Below are positions 49,013 to 61,199 of a stretch of DNA of 64,000 nucleotides, piece after piece (the stretch's first letter is position 1; the number at the start of each line of letters is the position of its first letter). Source of the DNA: Cyanoderma ruficeps (taxonomy: Eukaryota > Chordata > Aves > Passeriformes > Timaliidae). The stretch is taken from contig VZDJ01000346.1 in the NCBI GenBank assembly GCA_008694505.1, forward strand, positions 11,963,790 through 12,027,789, read 5' to 3'. The notes under the pieces were generated by a model. It saw nothing but the letters and a program-made list of their open reading frames with translations, did no database searches and was not told the DNA's origin. Both the position numbers and the translations under genes were made by a program.

Positions 49013-49764
49013 AGAGATGGGGCAGGCCGTTTAATCCTCACAGCCGTCACCTCCCGGTCACTGTCTTCCTGCTCGAGCTTGTCCTCTGCTTCCCCATAGC
49101 CACTGTCCTGGGCATCCAGGCTGTCTTCACGACTCTTAAGCAGCAGCTCTCTCTTGGCCCCATCTTTGTCCTCTTCTTCCATCTTCTCCCAGCCCTTGGT
49201 CATCTCTGATACCACATTTGAACACTTCCTCCTTATGGTTGAAGGTAATTTGCTACTAAGAATTTTGTCAATAGCACTTGATTCATCTTTGAGTTTGGTC
49301 ATCTCGGAACTGCTGTTGTTGTTCTCATATCTTTCACTGAGGAGACTGACATCGCCCCCTCGTTCGTAGGCTTTGCTGACAACTGTTTTGGTCACCTCTT
49401 TGCTTTTAATGCTGAACGTTCTGAGGTCTTCATCTGATTCCCTTGATTTTTTTTCAGCGTCTCTTACTGTCACCGATTCTGTTGCTAAGGATTTTTCATC
49501 ATCTTTTTCTTGGTCCCTCTTGACAGATGGAGTTTGCCATTTTTCAAAGGAACTTTCTTGTACAGGCTGAGCTGATGAGCTTTCTGCAGAGGGAACCCAT
49601 CCAGAGGGCTCTTGCTCTTGCTTTACATGGTGGTCAGATACCCACTGCTGCCAGCCTCGTGCCAAGCTGAAGACCTGGCTGGCTATCCGGATCTTGTGGA
49701 CAGCCCTTCTCAGAGGAGCAGTGCTCGGCTTTTCATCAGGAGCCATGTTGCTGTCTGCTGCCAT
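49013..49764 (-). CDS. ABRA: ABRA exon 1 (N-terminal region)
   Basis: The exon encodes residues 1-250 plus two bases of a split Leu codon before GTAAGT. The first in-frame ATG, at 49764-49762, gives MAADSN and is followed six codons on by a second ATG (49746), MAPDEKP. The second lines up with the human start MAPGEKE. Both have A at -3 and G at +4. I took the first by the scanning rule, giving 409 residues in all against 381 in human. Conserved blocks are KIRIASQVFSLARGWQQWVS (about residues 23-42), TKTVVSKAYERGGDVSLLSE (about 147-166) and RRKCSNVVSEMTKGWEKMEE (about 196-215). DAQDSGYGEAED lies near the end of the exon. The stretches between blocks are acidic and variable. Upstream, the frame stays open to a TGA just beyond 49905 without another ATG. 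Confidence 0.95.
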
Positions 49765-49848
49765 GCTGGCTTCTCCCCTTCTTCTGCTCAGCACCTTCTG
49801 AATAGGCTTCCTGAAGTGAATAATGCTCTCTGAAGAGGGCCACACAGA

Positions 49849-49856
49849 TTTAAATA
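49849..49856 (-). promoter_or_regulatory. ABRA: TATA-like box upstream of ABRA
   Basis: The - strand reads TATTTAAA about 85 bp before the first ABRA ATG, which would allow a 5' UTR of roughly 55-60 nt. CAACTG and CATCTG E-box-type hexamers lie further upstream. I found no perfect MEF2 or CArG site in the first 500 bp. The nearest is an imperfect CTAAAAATTT near 50270-50280. The role is inferred from position only. Confidence 0.3.
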
Positions 49857-51659
49857 GAAGCCGGAGCAGTTGATGCCCTTGGAAAATATGTGAAACGCTT
49901 CTCACAAAGATATAGTATCCTCACTGTTGCAGAGGTCTTTTTTTAAAACACAGGGTTACATTTCATCACAGCAGATGAATGATGCATGATGTAAACAGTG
50001 TGACACAGACCTGAGCTGGAAATAGTGGGAAAGTAATAGCTCCTTTAGACCCTCCTTCCCTTGGACTACTGAATTCCTGGTTTGTTGGCAAGGGTCTTGT
50101 CCTTTTGAAAATGCAGCACTTGGGTTAGAGATCCTGATCAGAGTGACTGAAAATGCTAAATGTGAAGGGATGTCAGGAACTTTGGCCAGACTGGACACTT
50201 ACCATCATCACAAGAAAATAGTGGCCCTTGTCATGGAGTGTGAAATCAGAAGCAAGTTATGACTGAGAAATTTTTAGAGACATTTCCTAAAAAGATACCG
50301 TTTTCTTATTGCTCATGTGTCCAAGGAAGTTGAGGTTTGTTAATTTTTAAAAAGGTATTTATGTGTTCTCTTCCCAGTCATTATCTATTAATGTCTTTCT
50401 CTTTAGAACAGACCTTCAGGGGGGCCTTGGAACACTATCATGTTTGGTGTTAGCACTAAGGAAGAGGGAATCACTATGTCTGGGGATCAGTATAGTAAGT
50501 CTGACTTGATCAGATGGATGAATGATCTCCAAGTTTTGGGGTTTTGAGAAAATAAAATATAACCTGTTTTATGTCTCACTGCTTTTCAATAGACTTATAT
50601 ACAGCTTAATTATGTTTATTGTGTACAATATAGAAAAGATCAGTTTTTCTAAGAAACCTTGTGATTTGTTCATTTCAGGGGACTCTCTAGAGTGTGTTTG
50701 TATTTGGATTTGTGAAATTGTTCAGTGAATTGATACATACATTGTTGGATGGTAATAAGCATTTTTCTGAGATATAGTCCTGTGATATCTTATTTCTTAG
50801 TATAATGTTTCCTAAATAGGAATGGAAAATGTCATTGCTTTTTCAATCCATCATACCTTGCAGATTACAGGATGACCCCTGGCACTTGCCATGTGGTGTT
50901 CCGAGGCACACTGAACTTCAAGGAATTCTGTTGGCTTTGTTGGTGTTACATCAGAGATAAATATGGACTCTCATACTCTGCCTTTTTTTTTCCTCTTCTC
51001 TCTTTTAAAGGCTGGGCTGGTTGAAGTAGGTCAGATCATATTTAGCTCTTGATTAATGCTATAAGACTACATCATACCTTTGACTTCCATGTAGAATTCC
51101 TCATTAATCTGTGGAGTAATTTCCTCTTCAAAACTGATGACATAATGTAAGTTAGTGTTGCTATTAGATATTTCCTCATGCTTTTATTTTAGGAAAAAAT
51201 GTGTCACCTCTGTGTACTGTACAGTCTCAGCTATTGCCCACTGCATCATAGCTGTGAGATGACATTGTGAGATGTACCCATGCAACTTGATTAAGGAGCA
51301 TGTGTCATCAAACATTTATTTTGGGGTCATTTTAAGGCTAATCAGGAGTGGGACCTTCTTGTGCTTAGAATTTACACATCTATGCACTCATGCAAGGGAG
51401 TGTATGCTCCCTAAAATACAAGGACGAGGCACGTGAAAGAAAATAATGCAGATGCGGAATAGGAGTATTACACCAGTTCATTACGTTATTCTGAGTGGTT
51501 TCTTGAGTATAAGGGTGGCGGAGGCTTTTAGAATGACCTGAAAGCTAAATGCAGGTAAGGGGTAAGGCCAAGGAAGGACTGCAGTGAAACAAGTGAACAA
51601 GTGACTACGGAAGGACAATCCTGTAAACCCAAGAGACCCCTGTTACAAGGCAGGGTCAG

Positions 51660-51830
51660 CTCCACCTCCATGTGTCCTGGATCCTGTTTTACCTGCTCTT
51701 AAAGACTACCAGCAGTAGATACTCCCGACTGTCTAGGCAATCTATTCCACTGGTTAACTGGCTGTATTTTGCAATCAGAGGCCTCTTCTCAGTTTATTAC
51801 TGCAAATACTCTTGAAGTTCTTGAGCACTT
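51660..51830 (-). mobile_element. ancient CR1/L3-like 3' relic
   Basis: The + strand text TACCTGCTCTTAAAGACTAC and CTAGGCAATCTATTCCACTG, followed by GTTAACTGG, follows the reversed 3' region of old CR1-type LINEs (CCTCTAGGCAATCTATTCCAGTGTTTAAC). It is highly diverged, and the borders are approximate. Confidence 0.55.
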
Positions 51831-54800
51831 TTGCTCTCATACCATATTTGCAAGTAGTTGTGTTGAAATTCACAGCACTGAATAATAATTGCATTCCTGA
51901 GGAATGTTTAGATATTACAGCACATTTCAAAGAAGTTGTTAATAAAGAGACTTCTGCGTTTTTTCTAACAGACTTGACCTTGGTGTACTGGTCATAGTCC
52001 TAGAGACTTAATGCTTACATAGTTTAGATAAATGACAATGAAAGGTTACAGACTAATGAAAAACACCAAGATTACATATTTAAACTACCATTAAATCCAT
52101 ATTACACAGCAATACGTTAAACAAATGTTAAGTTAAAATCAGTCACTATATTAAGTCTGTTATCACAGACTTGTCCAAAGTGCCAGTGAAGCTTTGATAT
52201 AATTATTCTGAGAATAACTGCCTTTATAATTCTTAACTTTAGGATGTACAATGATGTTGCCTTGAATGTGGTCTCATTTTATATCTTGGTGCTGCCAGCA
52301 AGAAGTTAATTATAAGTATAAATTATATCCAATTCATCCAGTGATATTCAGACTTTGTGTGTTGTTTACTTTGCAAATGTTTTATTGCAGTAAGACTAGA
52401 ATTTATTACTTCATGATTTTAAATTTTTATTCTTAATGAGATAGTCAGCCAAGGTTACATTTCTGCATGTAATCTCCCTGCTGTGACATCCACAAGCCAA
52501 TAGCCAGGCCTAAAGGCACAAGTATGTTTTAGGCAGGCTACACCTGAAACACCTTTTCTATGTGTCTTCCATACATCAGAAGGTCACAGAATATACTCTG
52601 AATGCTCAGCAAGGATGGGTGATGGTGACTGTCACAGGCTTTCACAAATTCAGAAACTATCCTTGAGAGTAAAGGGACCATTTCTTGCAGAAGATATATA
52701 GGAGAAAAGGTAATTGGAGAAAGTGTTAACTTTGATGAGCAAGCTTGACACATGCTGAAGTTGTAAACTCTTTTTGTCCTTGGCCCTGGCTGCCTACACT
52801 TCTGGGATTTAATTTCTTTGATACCTTTAGACAAGTCTGCACATGTCCCTAAGACCTTGTGGCTGCTTGTGGATTGCTGCATTTCACATAATACCTCTGA
52901 CTTCCTGCATCTCAAGTTGTGAAGGACCAGCTGAGGGGTTGACAGTGTCAGAGGTAAAAGTCGGGATGTTTTTGCTGTGATGGTTTGGTTTTGTTTTCCC
53001 CCAGAAGGATTTTTGATTTTTCCCTGTACAGTTACAAACTATTTAAAAATTCTTTAATTTTCTCTTTGCTGTAGAACACTGTCTCTGGGAGACCAGTGTG
53101 CCATCAATGTTTCTTTGTTTTGTTTAAGGATGATTAATTTTAAAGGTAGAACTGTATCATTCATACATTACTTTACCTTGTCAGACATTGACATAAGTTA
53201 TTCAGCGGGTTTGATTCCAAGGAATTCAATTTTGAACCAATTGTAAGTGTATGAAAGATGCTGTCTTTGGCCCCAGAGTTAGTGGTGAATAATGAGAACA
53301 AGATGTGTTTCTTTCTTAAGTATAACCAGCTGCCATTATCAGGAATCTCAGGAATTCTTTTCACCACGACACAGTTAAAGTACATTGTGTCATAACATCA
53401 TACGTTTCCAGTTATCACAGGAAACCTGTAAAAAGAGTTAGAGTTTGGGATTTCCTTATTTTTAGAGTTCATGTCAAACAAATTCCTTCTAACAACAGCA
53501 GTGAGCAACTGTGTCCCATTCAGAGTGCAGTTTCATGGACAATCCAGGTGTCTGAGCTCCAAGAAATGGATGCTCCTGAGCCTTTGAACTGGGTTGTGTC
53601 CAGCCATCAACTGAAAGCGGTTTATGCATTCATTAGTGCAGTTTCTTATATTTGCATCCTATATCTGGCCACAGCCTTTTTTGTTTAATTGAAATTGTGT
53701 TGTACTGAGAAATTATCCCTGTTTAATTACATGGGATTTTGAGTCTTCATTTGATTATGTGTCATCGGGACTCAACAATATGAGAGATCAGGGCTGATCC
53801 ATGATCTATAATAGTAGCACTGCTCTGTGAAGAAAATAAATCCAAAAAACTGTCAAGAAAACCCTGATCAGAACCAAGGCTGAGAGACTTCATTGTAGCA
53901 AGGGGAAAGATGCACTGTCCAGTAGCAGCAGCTGCGGCAAGTGAGTTGTGGAGCACAGCCCCAAAGCTCCTCTACCTCCAGGTGTGCCAGATTTAAATGC
54001 AAACCACCCAAGTAATAGAAAACAGCCCTGTAGAGTCTCAGCTGGCTGAGGATGAGAATTTAGCACAATTTTTCACTGCAGTCTGGTAGAAAGACCTGGC
54101 TGTTAGAGCTGACAGAAACCCAGTTCAGGATGGCTTTACATGCATCCATGTATCTTCAAGTTCCTATCCAAGCCCTACTACTCAAGTGACAAAACTCTTC
54201 ACTGTCTTGAGTATTTTATTCCTCTAAAGTTGTCTTCACATTTCAGAAGATGAAAACTAATACTTGGATGTGGAGCCTTAAAGCACTTTGGCACCCTTTT
54301 CCTACTTTTGCATATAATGCCCACGGCTTTTTTTTGGAGTCAGATGCCTGCAAGAAATCCATACAAGTTTAATCAAATTTATACAGGAAAGGAAAGCAGA
54401 GGTAAGACCACATGCTTTTAGTCCCATTTTTCCTTTGAGCATAAATACATCTCTTATTTGAATATCTATAGTAAATAAACAGAAAAAAGTAACAAGCAGT
54501 AATGAAGAAATTTTGTTTAAAAGTGTAAGCAAACATTTGCAGGAAATAATTTGCATCAGGCATTTACTTCTACTTGCATTATGAAGGAATTTCTGAAGAT
54601 TATTTAAACAAGATAGGCTTTGAAATAAATCCACAAATATGTTTCTATTCAAGTTTATATTGATCTATTTGTCAGTGAATGGATATCCTTTTCTGGTAAG
54701 AAAATTATGTAATATTATAAGTAATTTAATTTTGTGGTTCCAACTTGCTGACGTATCTTAGTTTAAAGTTTACCTAGAAATAGTCTGATGGCTTTGAGAA

Positions 54801-55398
54801 TATGGCCTTTTTGCTGCTATTGAAATCTGAGAAGAACACTGGATACGAGGAATTTCAAGTCTTCACATAACTTTGCAATACGAGACGGACAGGAGACATA
54901 CCAGAAAAGGAGAACTTGAAATCAGACACTTGGATGTAATGTCAGAGATGATAAATGTATTTTACACATCTACAAGAAAGAAATCACAGGTAAAAAAATA
55001 AATAAAAGCAGAGTTCTATATAGTCCAAATATGTTACAAACAAGAGATAAGAGGCATAATCAAATCAGTGTCCTCCAGGCATTAACAAGGCAGTGCTTCC
55101 ATGCATTGTGGCTTTTATTTTTCAGGGTAATATAAACTGCATGTTTCTGCTAATGGGTGTTTCTCACATTTCAAGGTGGCAAATGTGAGAAGAAAATGGA
55201 ATTTTCACAATTTAAAAAAAATTCTGTCAGGGAAGTGTCTGGTTAATTAGAGCAGTACAAATCAGGCCTGAATGAACCACTTCATAAGTGTTTGCCTTAT
55301 CACTAGTCTGTTTAAAGTGGATTTATTTCTAGGTATCACTGCATGTGCATCACTTGGTTCTCCTGTATTGTCTTTACAGTCTACTATATTTGCAGTCT

Positions 55399-55494
55399 AA
55401 TATATTTTAATATATTTTAATATATATAAATTATTAATTTATATATATTATATTTATTATTAAAAGAAATATATTGATATATATTTATAATTAA
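55399..55494. repeat. AT-rich tandem tract
   Basis: About 95 bp of almost pure A/T with repeated TATATTTTAA units and ATATAT runs. It probably arose by slippage. Confidence 0.85.
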
Positions 55495-56129
55495 AATCTG
55501 TCAATAAAAAGTATAAAGCAAACAGTTGTGCCCTCGATGTGTATAGTGGACCTACCATGGGTTTTTGGAAGGATCATTGAAAATTTACAATTAACTTCTA
55601 ATAGAGTTGCTAGTTATTGTCTTTACATTATAAGTATTGCAACTGAAAAAAAATTAAAATCTTAGTTTCTGAAATTATCTTTTGAGAATGGAGTGGAAAA
55701 CAGACTGCAAATTTTAGGAAACGATGTTTTAATGCAGAAAACTACACACAAAAAAAGAAAAAACCAGAAAAGTTGAGTCTGTATATAGTATAAATGCAAT
55801 ATTTCATAATTTGATTTAAAGTGTAATTCAGAACTCAGGAAAGAAGCCTCAGTATAATTTTGGTATTTTATTGTGAAGATTTTTAAATATCCAGTGAGGG
55901 AAATATCTTGAATTAGGTAAATACTGCATAACTGTTTCAATCTGTCAGTTGGATAAAGCAATTAGCATATTTTCAATGCCTCAGTCAAAATCATGCTCAG
56001 CTCTTCTGCTATTTCACATCCTGAAAGATCCTGACACAAAGGATTTCTTGAAACAATTGATGTACAGCTCACATTTGGGGGTATCTGTGGTAAAAAGCAG
56101 AAATTCTCTTGACCAATTCACTGTGGTTT

Positions 56130-56480
56130 TTCTTGCAGCGTGGGGGATCTCGTTTTAGAGGGGATAGCAGTGCGCTGAGCTGTGACCTGTGACTGTGATT
56201 CTTGACCTTCAGTAAGGCAGATGAATTCCCGCGGGTGCCCTTGGCTCTGCCCGCTCCCCCCGCTGTCACATTCCACTGCCACCGGCGGGACAGACCCTTA
56301 TTTATCAGTTCTCACTTGGGCACCAGCTGCTCTGACAGCACGCAGCTGTGCTGCTGTGAGCACAGGCAGACCCCTGACTTGGCCTGTTTTAACTGGGGGG
56401 AAGCCCGGTGGCCAGCCTGTGAGGGGAGCGCTGCTCTCTGGAGCTGCTTGCCTGAACCCTGGTGACTTTAGGTGTCAAGA
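56130..56480. other. GC-rich patch in AT-rich intergenic DNA
   Basis: About 350 bp with clearly higher GC and several CpGs than either flank, including CCCGCGGG and CACCGGCGGGACAG. It lies about 6.4 kb upstream of the ABRA start codon. Two overlapping + strand frames (56202-56465, 56221-56514) run through it but resemble no family. It could be a regulatory element or an old insertion. Confidence 0.4.
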
Positions 56481-58224
56481 AGTGAGTGATGGGAATTGCT
56501 GGAAGACCGTGTGATATTTACAGTGCCATATGGATGTTTCCGTGGCTCATGACTAAGCTTCAGTTGCCAAGGAAGCTGGCAATGAAGAGCTGAGAGGCCC
56601 AATGATGGGCCTAGTTTTCATCAGAAACTTCTAAACCACATTAGATTAAATTCCACACCTACCACATTTTAAAACTATGCTTCAGACATCTGCCTTACTT
56701 CTAACATTATGTAACAGTAATTAACGGGCCCTGATTATTGGGTAAAATTATTTGCAAAAGAAAGATGAGAGTAGGGATGTGGGACCTTGAGGTCATTATT
56801 TAAAACTGCCCATCATTTGATTTGCAGTATGGGAGCAAGCTATGCATTCCTCTTGGATACAAGGATACCTAATTGCTGGTAGCAGCACCCAAACCAGAAT
56901 GAACTGTTCTGGGAGGCAGTGACAAGTATCTACTAATTTTTGTCATCGGCTTGATCTAATTGTGTGGTTAGCTCATGCTTCAACACAGACAGCTATGCCT
57001 GTTAATCCAGTGAATGACTTAGTGGCTCATACAGATCAGCGTACTAACAGGGACTTTGAGGGGAAAATCAACTTCCTCATTCCCTTTGCTTGACTGAACC
57101 AAGTCAATATCCCTCGCAATGGTGTCAGCCATTTCAGCACAGAAAATTTGAGGAGGTGGTGAATTTTCAAGGGTGATTATTGACATTTGAAAGTATGTGA
57201 CTGGTCAGCTTGAAGGGTTTTGCTTCTCAGGCAAGTAAACTGATTATAGCTCTCACTGGACTGCAGACCTGGACCTTCCTAGCTCTTTCCCTACATCACT
57301 AGTCACTGCAGAATTAATCCAGTCTTGTATATCAGGAGATTTGTAGGCTTGGAATTTCAGTATTATCACAGAGCTCCAGAGTGCTTCTTCAGCTTTTCCA
57401 GCTCTTTTCTTGAAACAAAGGAGAAATACATGTTTGCATTTGAAGAGTATTATGATACTCACATCACTTGACTCGGTATGGTAATTTTGGGCCAATTGCA
57501 TTTTTCTTTTTTTACTCTGTGGAACCTGTTAAGGTTTGTCACAGAGGTCAGTGGATGTCTCTGAGAAAAGGGACAAGTTTCCCAATATAATAACAATATC
57601 AGAATTTTAAATCAGTTGAAAGTAATCTATTTTTGCTCTTATCTTTGCCATATAATTGCCAATAATTTTGTTGTTGTTGAAACTACTGCAGTGTATCAAT
57701 ACTGGTCTGTATTTCCCTCTTGGTATTTCTCTTCAGATAGTTCCAGGTTTACTCAGGAAAGAAGGAGAAAGTGATTAAGAGGTTTTGAATGATAGGAGAG
57801 ATGTAATAAAGATAAAATCATCTCGTCATACCTTTGAAGCCTGTGGGAATCACATGAGAAGCATTTCAGTGAGTGGAATCCACAGGCAAAGGCTGGCACA
57901 AGGCAAAGTGCTGAGCAGGGGTATGTACTTCTTTAATGTCTCTCCTATTTTGTGAGTCGAATAATAAAAAGGATGCAGTTTACTCAAGCCCCAGAGAGAC
58001 AGTATTCAACACAATTTGCAGCTTAGGAAGAATCTTTCTCAGGAAGTACATCTGCTCCATATACACTAAAAGTGCAATTAAGACTTGGGTGTAGGAAGAA
58101 CATTGCTCATAGTCATTGTTTAGGAGATACTTGTTATGAGGTACTCCAAAGGTACTTTTTCCTGAGATTCCATGGGGGAGGCCTTGCTGTGATGAACCCT
58201 TGGGGCAGCTCCTCCCCACCCACC

Positions 58225-58590
58225 ACTCCCATGGAGTGCACAGTGTTCCCATGGAGTGTACAATGCTGCCATGGAGTGTACAGTGTTCCCATGGAGTACA
58301 CAGTGTTCCCATGGAGTGCACAGTGTTCCCATGGAGTGCACAGTATTCCCATGGAGTGTACAGTGTTCCCATGGAGTGCACAATGTTCCCATGGAGTGTA
58401 CAGTGTTCCCATGGAATACACAGTGTTCCCATGGAGTGTACAGTGCTCCCATGGGATGTACAGTGTTCCCATGGAGTGCACAGTGTTCTCGTGGAGTGTA
58501 CAATGCTCTCGTGGAGTGCACAGTGTTCCCATGGGGTGCACAGTGTTCCCATGGAGTGTAGAGTGTTCCCATGGAGTGCACAGTGCTCTG
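58225..58590. repeat. 20-bp minisatellite, about 18 copies
   Basis: The unit is CAGTGTTCCCATGGAGTGCA. Seventeen full copies run without any indel from 58241 to 58580, with partial units at each end. Each unit carries CCATGG, and most carry GTGCAC or TGTACA at the junction, so two palindromes alternate along the array. Variants recur: CAATG at 58261, 58381 and 58501, and TACA ends at 58281-58300 and 58401-58420. This gives a 120-bp higher-order spacing. The unit has no stop codon in any of the six frames. That is why long ORFs appear on both strands, and they are not evidence for a gene. Confidence 0.97.
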
Positions 58591-59937
58591 GCTCCCTGAG
58601 CAGCTCCTCCCACTGGTGCTGCCTCACAAGTCCTGCCCGTGCTGTGCTGTGCCAGTGAGACTGGATCCATAGAGTGGCCAGGAGGCTGAGCACAGCTGCA
58701 GGAGACTGCCTGTCCCCAGCACCCAGAGCAGAGTCCAGGGTGCCAGGCAATGGAGGTCTTTAAAGAGTGTAAGAGTCAGATACCCAGAGAAGGGCTCTGC
58801 AACAACTGGCCAGCTGAAGAGATCGAAGGGAGGAAGACCTTCTTCTGTTGTTTATTAGTGAAAATTTGTGATCCTGGAATGCTTATGGGTAAAAATCCTT
58901 GCAGGTAAATAAAGTAGGCTTACAAAGCAGAAGAATGTCTAAGGGAAGATTTGATTTCTATGACTGAGTGTAAGTTTATCTAACTTTATCTAATCTTCAG
59001 TAAATCACTGTTCTGAACCATTGCATCTTCCATGTTTATGCATTTGCCTCTAGATCAGGATGGTTCCTGGACATTTCCTAAAAACAGACCAGACACTATA
59101 GTCCATCTATGGAACAGTACTTTTCGGAAGTTGCAGTATTAGACACAGATCAAAGTATTGTAGTGCTCTTATTTTTTTTTTTTTTCCTACATGAAAACCA
59201 CACTGGATGTCTTACTTTAAGCATAGTCAATGTTTTTGTACAGAAAACAGTTCAAATCTAGGGAAATCTGAAAGAATCAGGTTCTGACATCTACTGCTGC
59301 TGTTTAAAACTTACTACGCAGGGACTTGCAATGACACTAGTGTGTGCACTGGAAAGATAAGTGATTTTCATCTGATCCAATGAAGGATGGTGGTCCATCA
59401 GATGATGAAAACACTTCTATTTTAATTGAGCTACATAAAAGCCCTCGTTATTGGGACTGGAAGGTATGCACAAGTGTGGACAAACCAGATAATGAAAGGC
59501 ATGGAATGGAATTCAAGGTTCCTGGTTGCCCAGGCTAGAGGTACAGAGTTAAATGATGGCAGTGATGAATGCACACATCACATACTAACATGAAGGTAAA
59601 TAGTCACTGTGGAATCACCCAAATAAATCTGAATACATGATATATCTTACTATATAAATTTTAGGAAAGTGTTCTTCCTGCTCATTTGGCAACTGCTAAC
59701 TTCAATGTGTTTGAGAATAACAATGGCAGCAGTTTTAAAAGTACCTCAGTTGCACTGAAAATCAGAGAAACATCAATGTATCATGAGTTAGTTTTAGAAA
59801 TATCTTCATAGGTTAATGTGAATTAACTCCTACCCACTCCATTCTAACAAAAAGTTGTCTGTCTTTACTGTCATGAATAATCCTGAGCATTCTCCATAGG
59901 ACATTTATATGCATGCCTAACTCTAGAAGAACTTTAA

Positions 59938-60150
59938 TCACAGAATCAGAATCACAGAATAACAAAATATGTCAGGTTGGAAGGGACCACAGTGTGGTTC
60001 CAACATTCCTGCTCAAGCAGGGTCATCCTGGAGTACATGGCACAGGATTGTATCCAGAAGGTTCTTGAATATTTCCAGTGAGGGAGACTCCACAACCTCT
60101 CTGGGAAAAATCCTTCATCAAAATAAAGCTCTTGATCCAAGGTTGCTCAG
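59938..60150 (-). mobile_element. CR1 retrotransposon, 3' end
   Basis: The + strand begins TCACAGAATCAGAATCACAG, then TCAGGTTGGAAGGGACCACA, GGGTCATCCTGGAGTACATG and GAGACTCCACAACCTCTCTG. This is the reversed avian CR1 3' terminus, including its repeated short terminal motif. The copy is short and 5'-truncated. The far border is approximate. Confidence 0.92.
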
Positions 60151-60851
60151 GTACTCCTGTAAATGAAAATGCAGTGGCTTCTCTTGCAGAGAATTTGTAA
60201 GAAGCATGCGAAGCTCTCAAGCAATAGCCAGCTTCTCTGCCAAATTCACATTGGCTTTGTGTTGAAAGTTTTGCATCCCGTGTGAGTCTGGGACAGAACA
60301 AGGAGCAAACATCCTTGTGACTGTTTTAAATTTGAACATGACACCAAAGGTTACAAAAGAAATAATAACAGGATTAAGATACCAGCATTGATCCAGAGCC
60401 TTCATACTGAATCAGACAGAAATTTTCTCGTGTTAATGAGTATTGTGGGTAACTTCTGTGTAAGTGCAGAGCTATCACCTCCCTCTGTTTGCACACTGAT
60501 ATTGTCTATCTATGCTCATGTTTGATATCTTCCTACAGCTTAACTCTTTTCTATATTTCAGCTGCTATCTGAACAAGGGAATTTTCATTCTTTAGGCAGG
60601 ACTAGTTCATATAATTGCAAGACTGCAATAAATCTCAAGTGTCACTTCAAACACAAGTTTTAGTTTTCTTGCTGAAATTTTGGATGGTAAATGAATTCCC
60701 AGGTTAAATTTCCTTCTACAACACTGTCTTTTTAGACCATTAAGGCATCTCAAAAACACAGACAATGTCTTCTAAGTGTGACTGTCTTTAAAAAAAGATG
60801 CTGGCCTCCAAACCAATGCAAATAGATCATATATGGAAATAAATAAATTAG

Positions 60852-61199
60852 TGTTGGAGCCAGACTTGTCCCGAGATCTTCTGTGCGTGGAGACTTGGAC
60901 ATAATTGAGAGATCAGGAGTCATGAGGTTAATGAGGTCATGCTGCCAGGGCCTGGTCTGGGTTTAGGATAACATGAAAGACTCAGCTCTGATCCTGACTG
61001 GCATGGTCACTTAGCAGCACCTTCCTGCCACCAATCTGTTGGGAAAGCTGAAACCACCCCTGGTCAGCCGTGCTCTTGCTGTGACACCCCCAGAGGACGC
61101 ACGTTCCTCTGCACGTGAAACCACTTAACCACATCACCCCGTGGTTTTTGTAAAGGGTTTAATCAAGGAAGAGTGATTAATAAAGCTTCTCCTTTTTCA
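60852..61199 (+). mobile_element. possible solo LTR of an endogenous retrovirus
   Basis: A block of about 348 bp, richer in GC than its flanks, starts TGTTGGAGCC. It carries an AATAAA near its 3' end (about 61179-61185) and can be read as ending TTTTTCA, so it has the TG...CA form of an LTR. No matching target-site duplication was found: the flanks ATTAG and ATATG are not identical. No internal retroviral sequence is seen on either side. Without a repeat library the assignment is weak. Confidence 0.3.

Noticed and set aside
49154..49833. Three + strand ORFs over ABRA exon 1
   Set aside because: They are antisense shadows of the ABRA coding sequence.
49765..49905. N-terminal extension of ABRA by 47 codons
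   Set aside because: The open frame upstream of 49764 begins with GTG and has no ATG before a TGA. It contains the TATA-like box, so it is more likely 5' flank and leader.
58225..58590. CRISPR-like array
   Set aside because: Units are directly abutting with no spacers of unique sequence, and the genome is vertebrate.
57980..58750. Long overlapping ORFs on both strands (up to 256 codons)
   Set aside because: They are created by the stop-free 20-bp minisatellite. All six frames are open there, so openness has no coding meaning. No ATG context, flanking exon or family match supports a gene.
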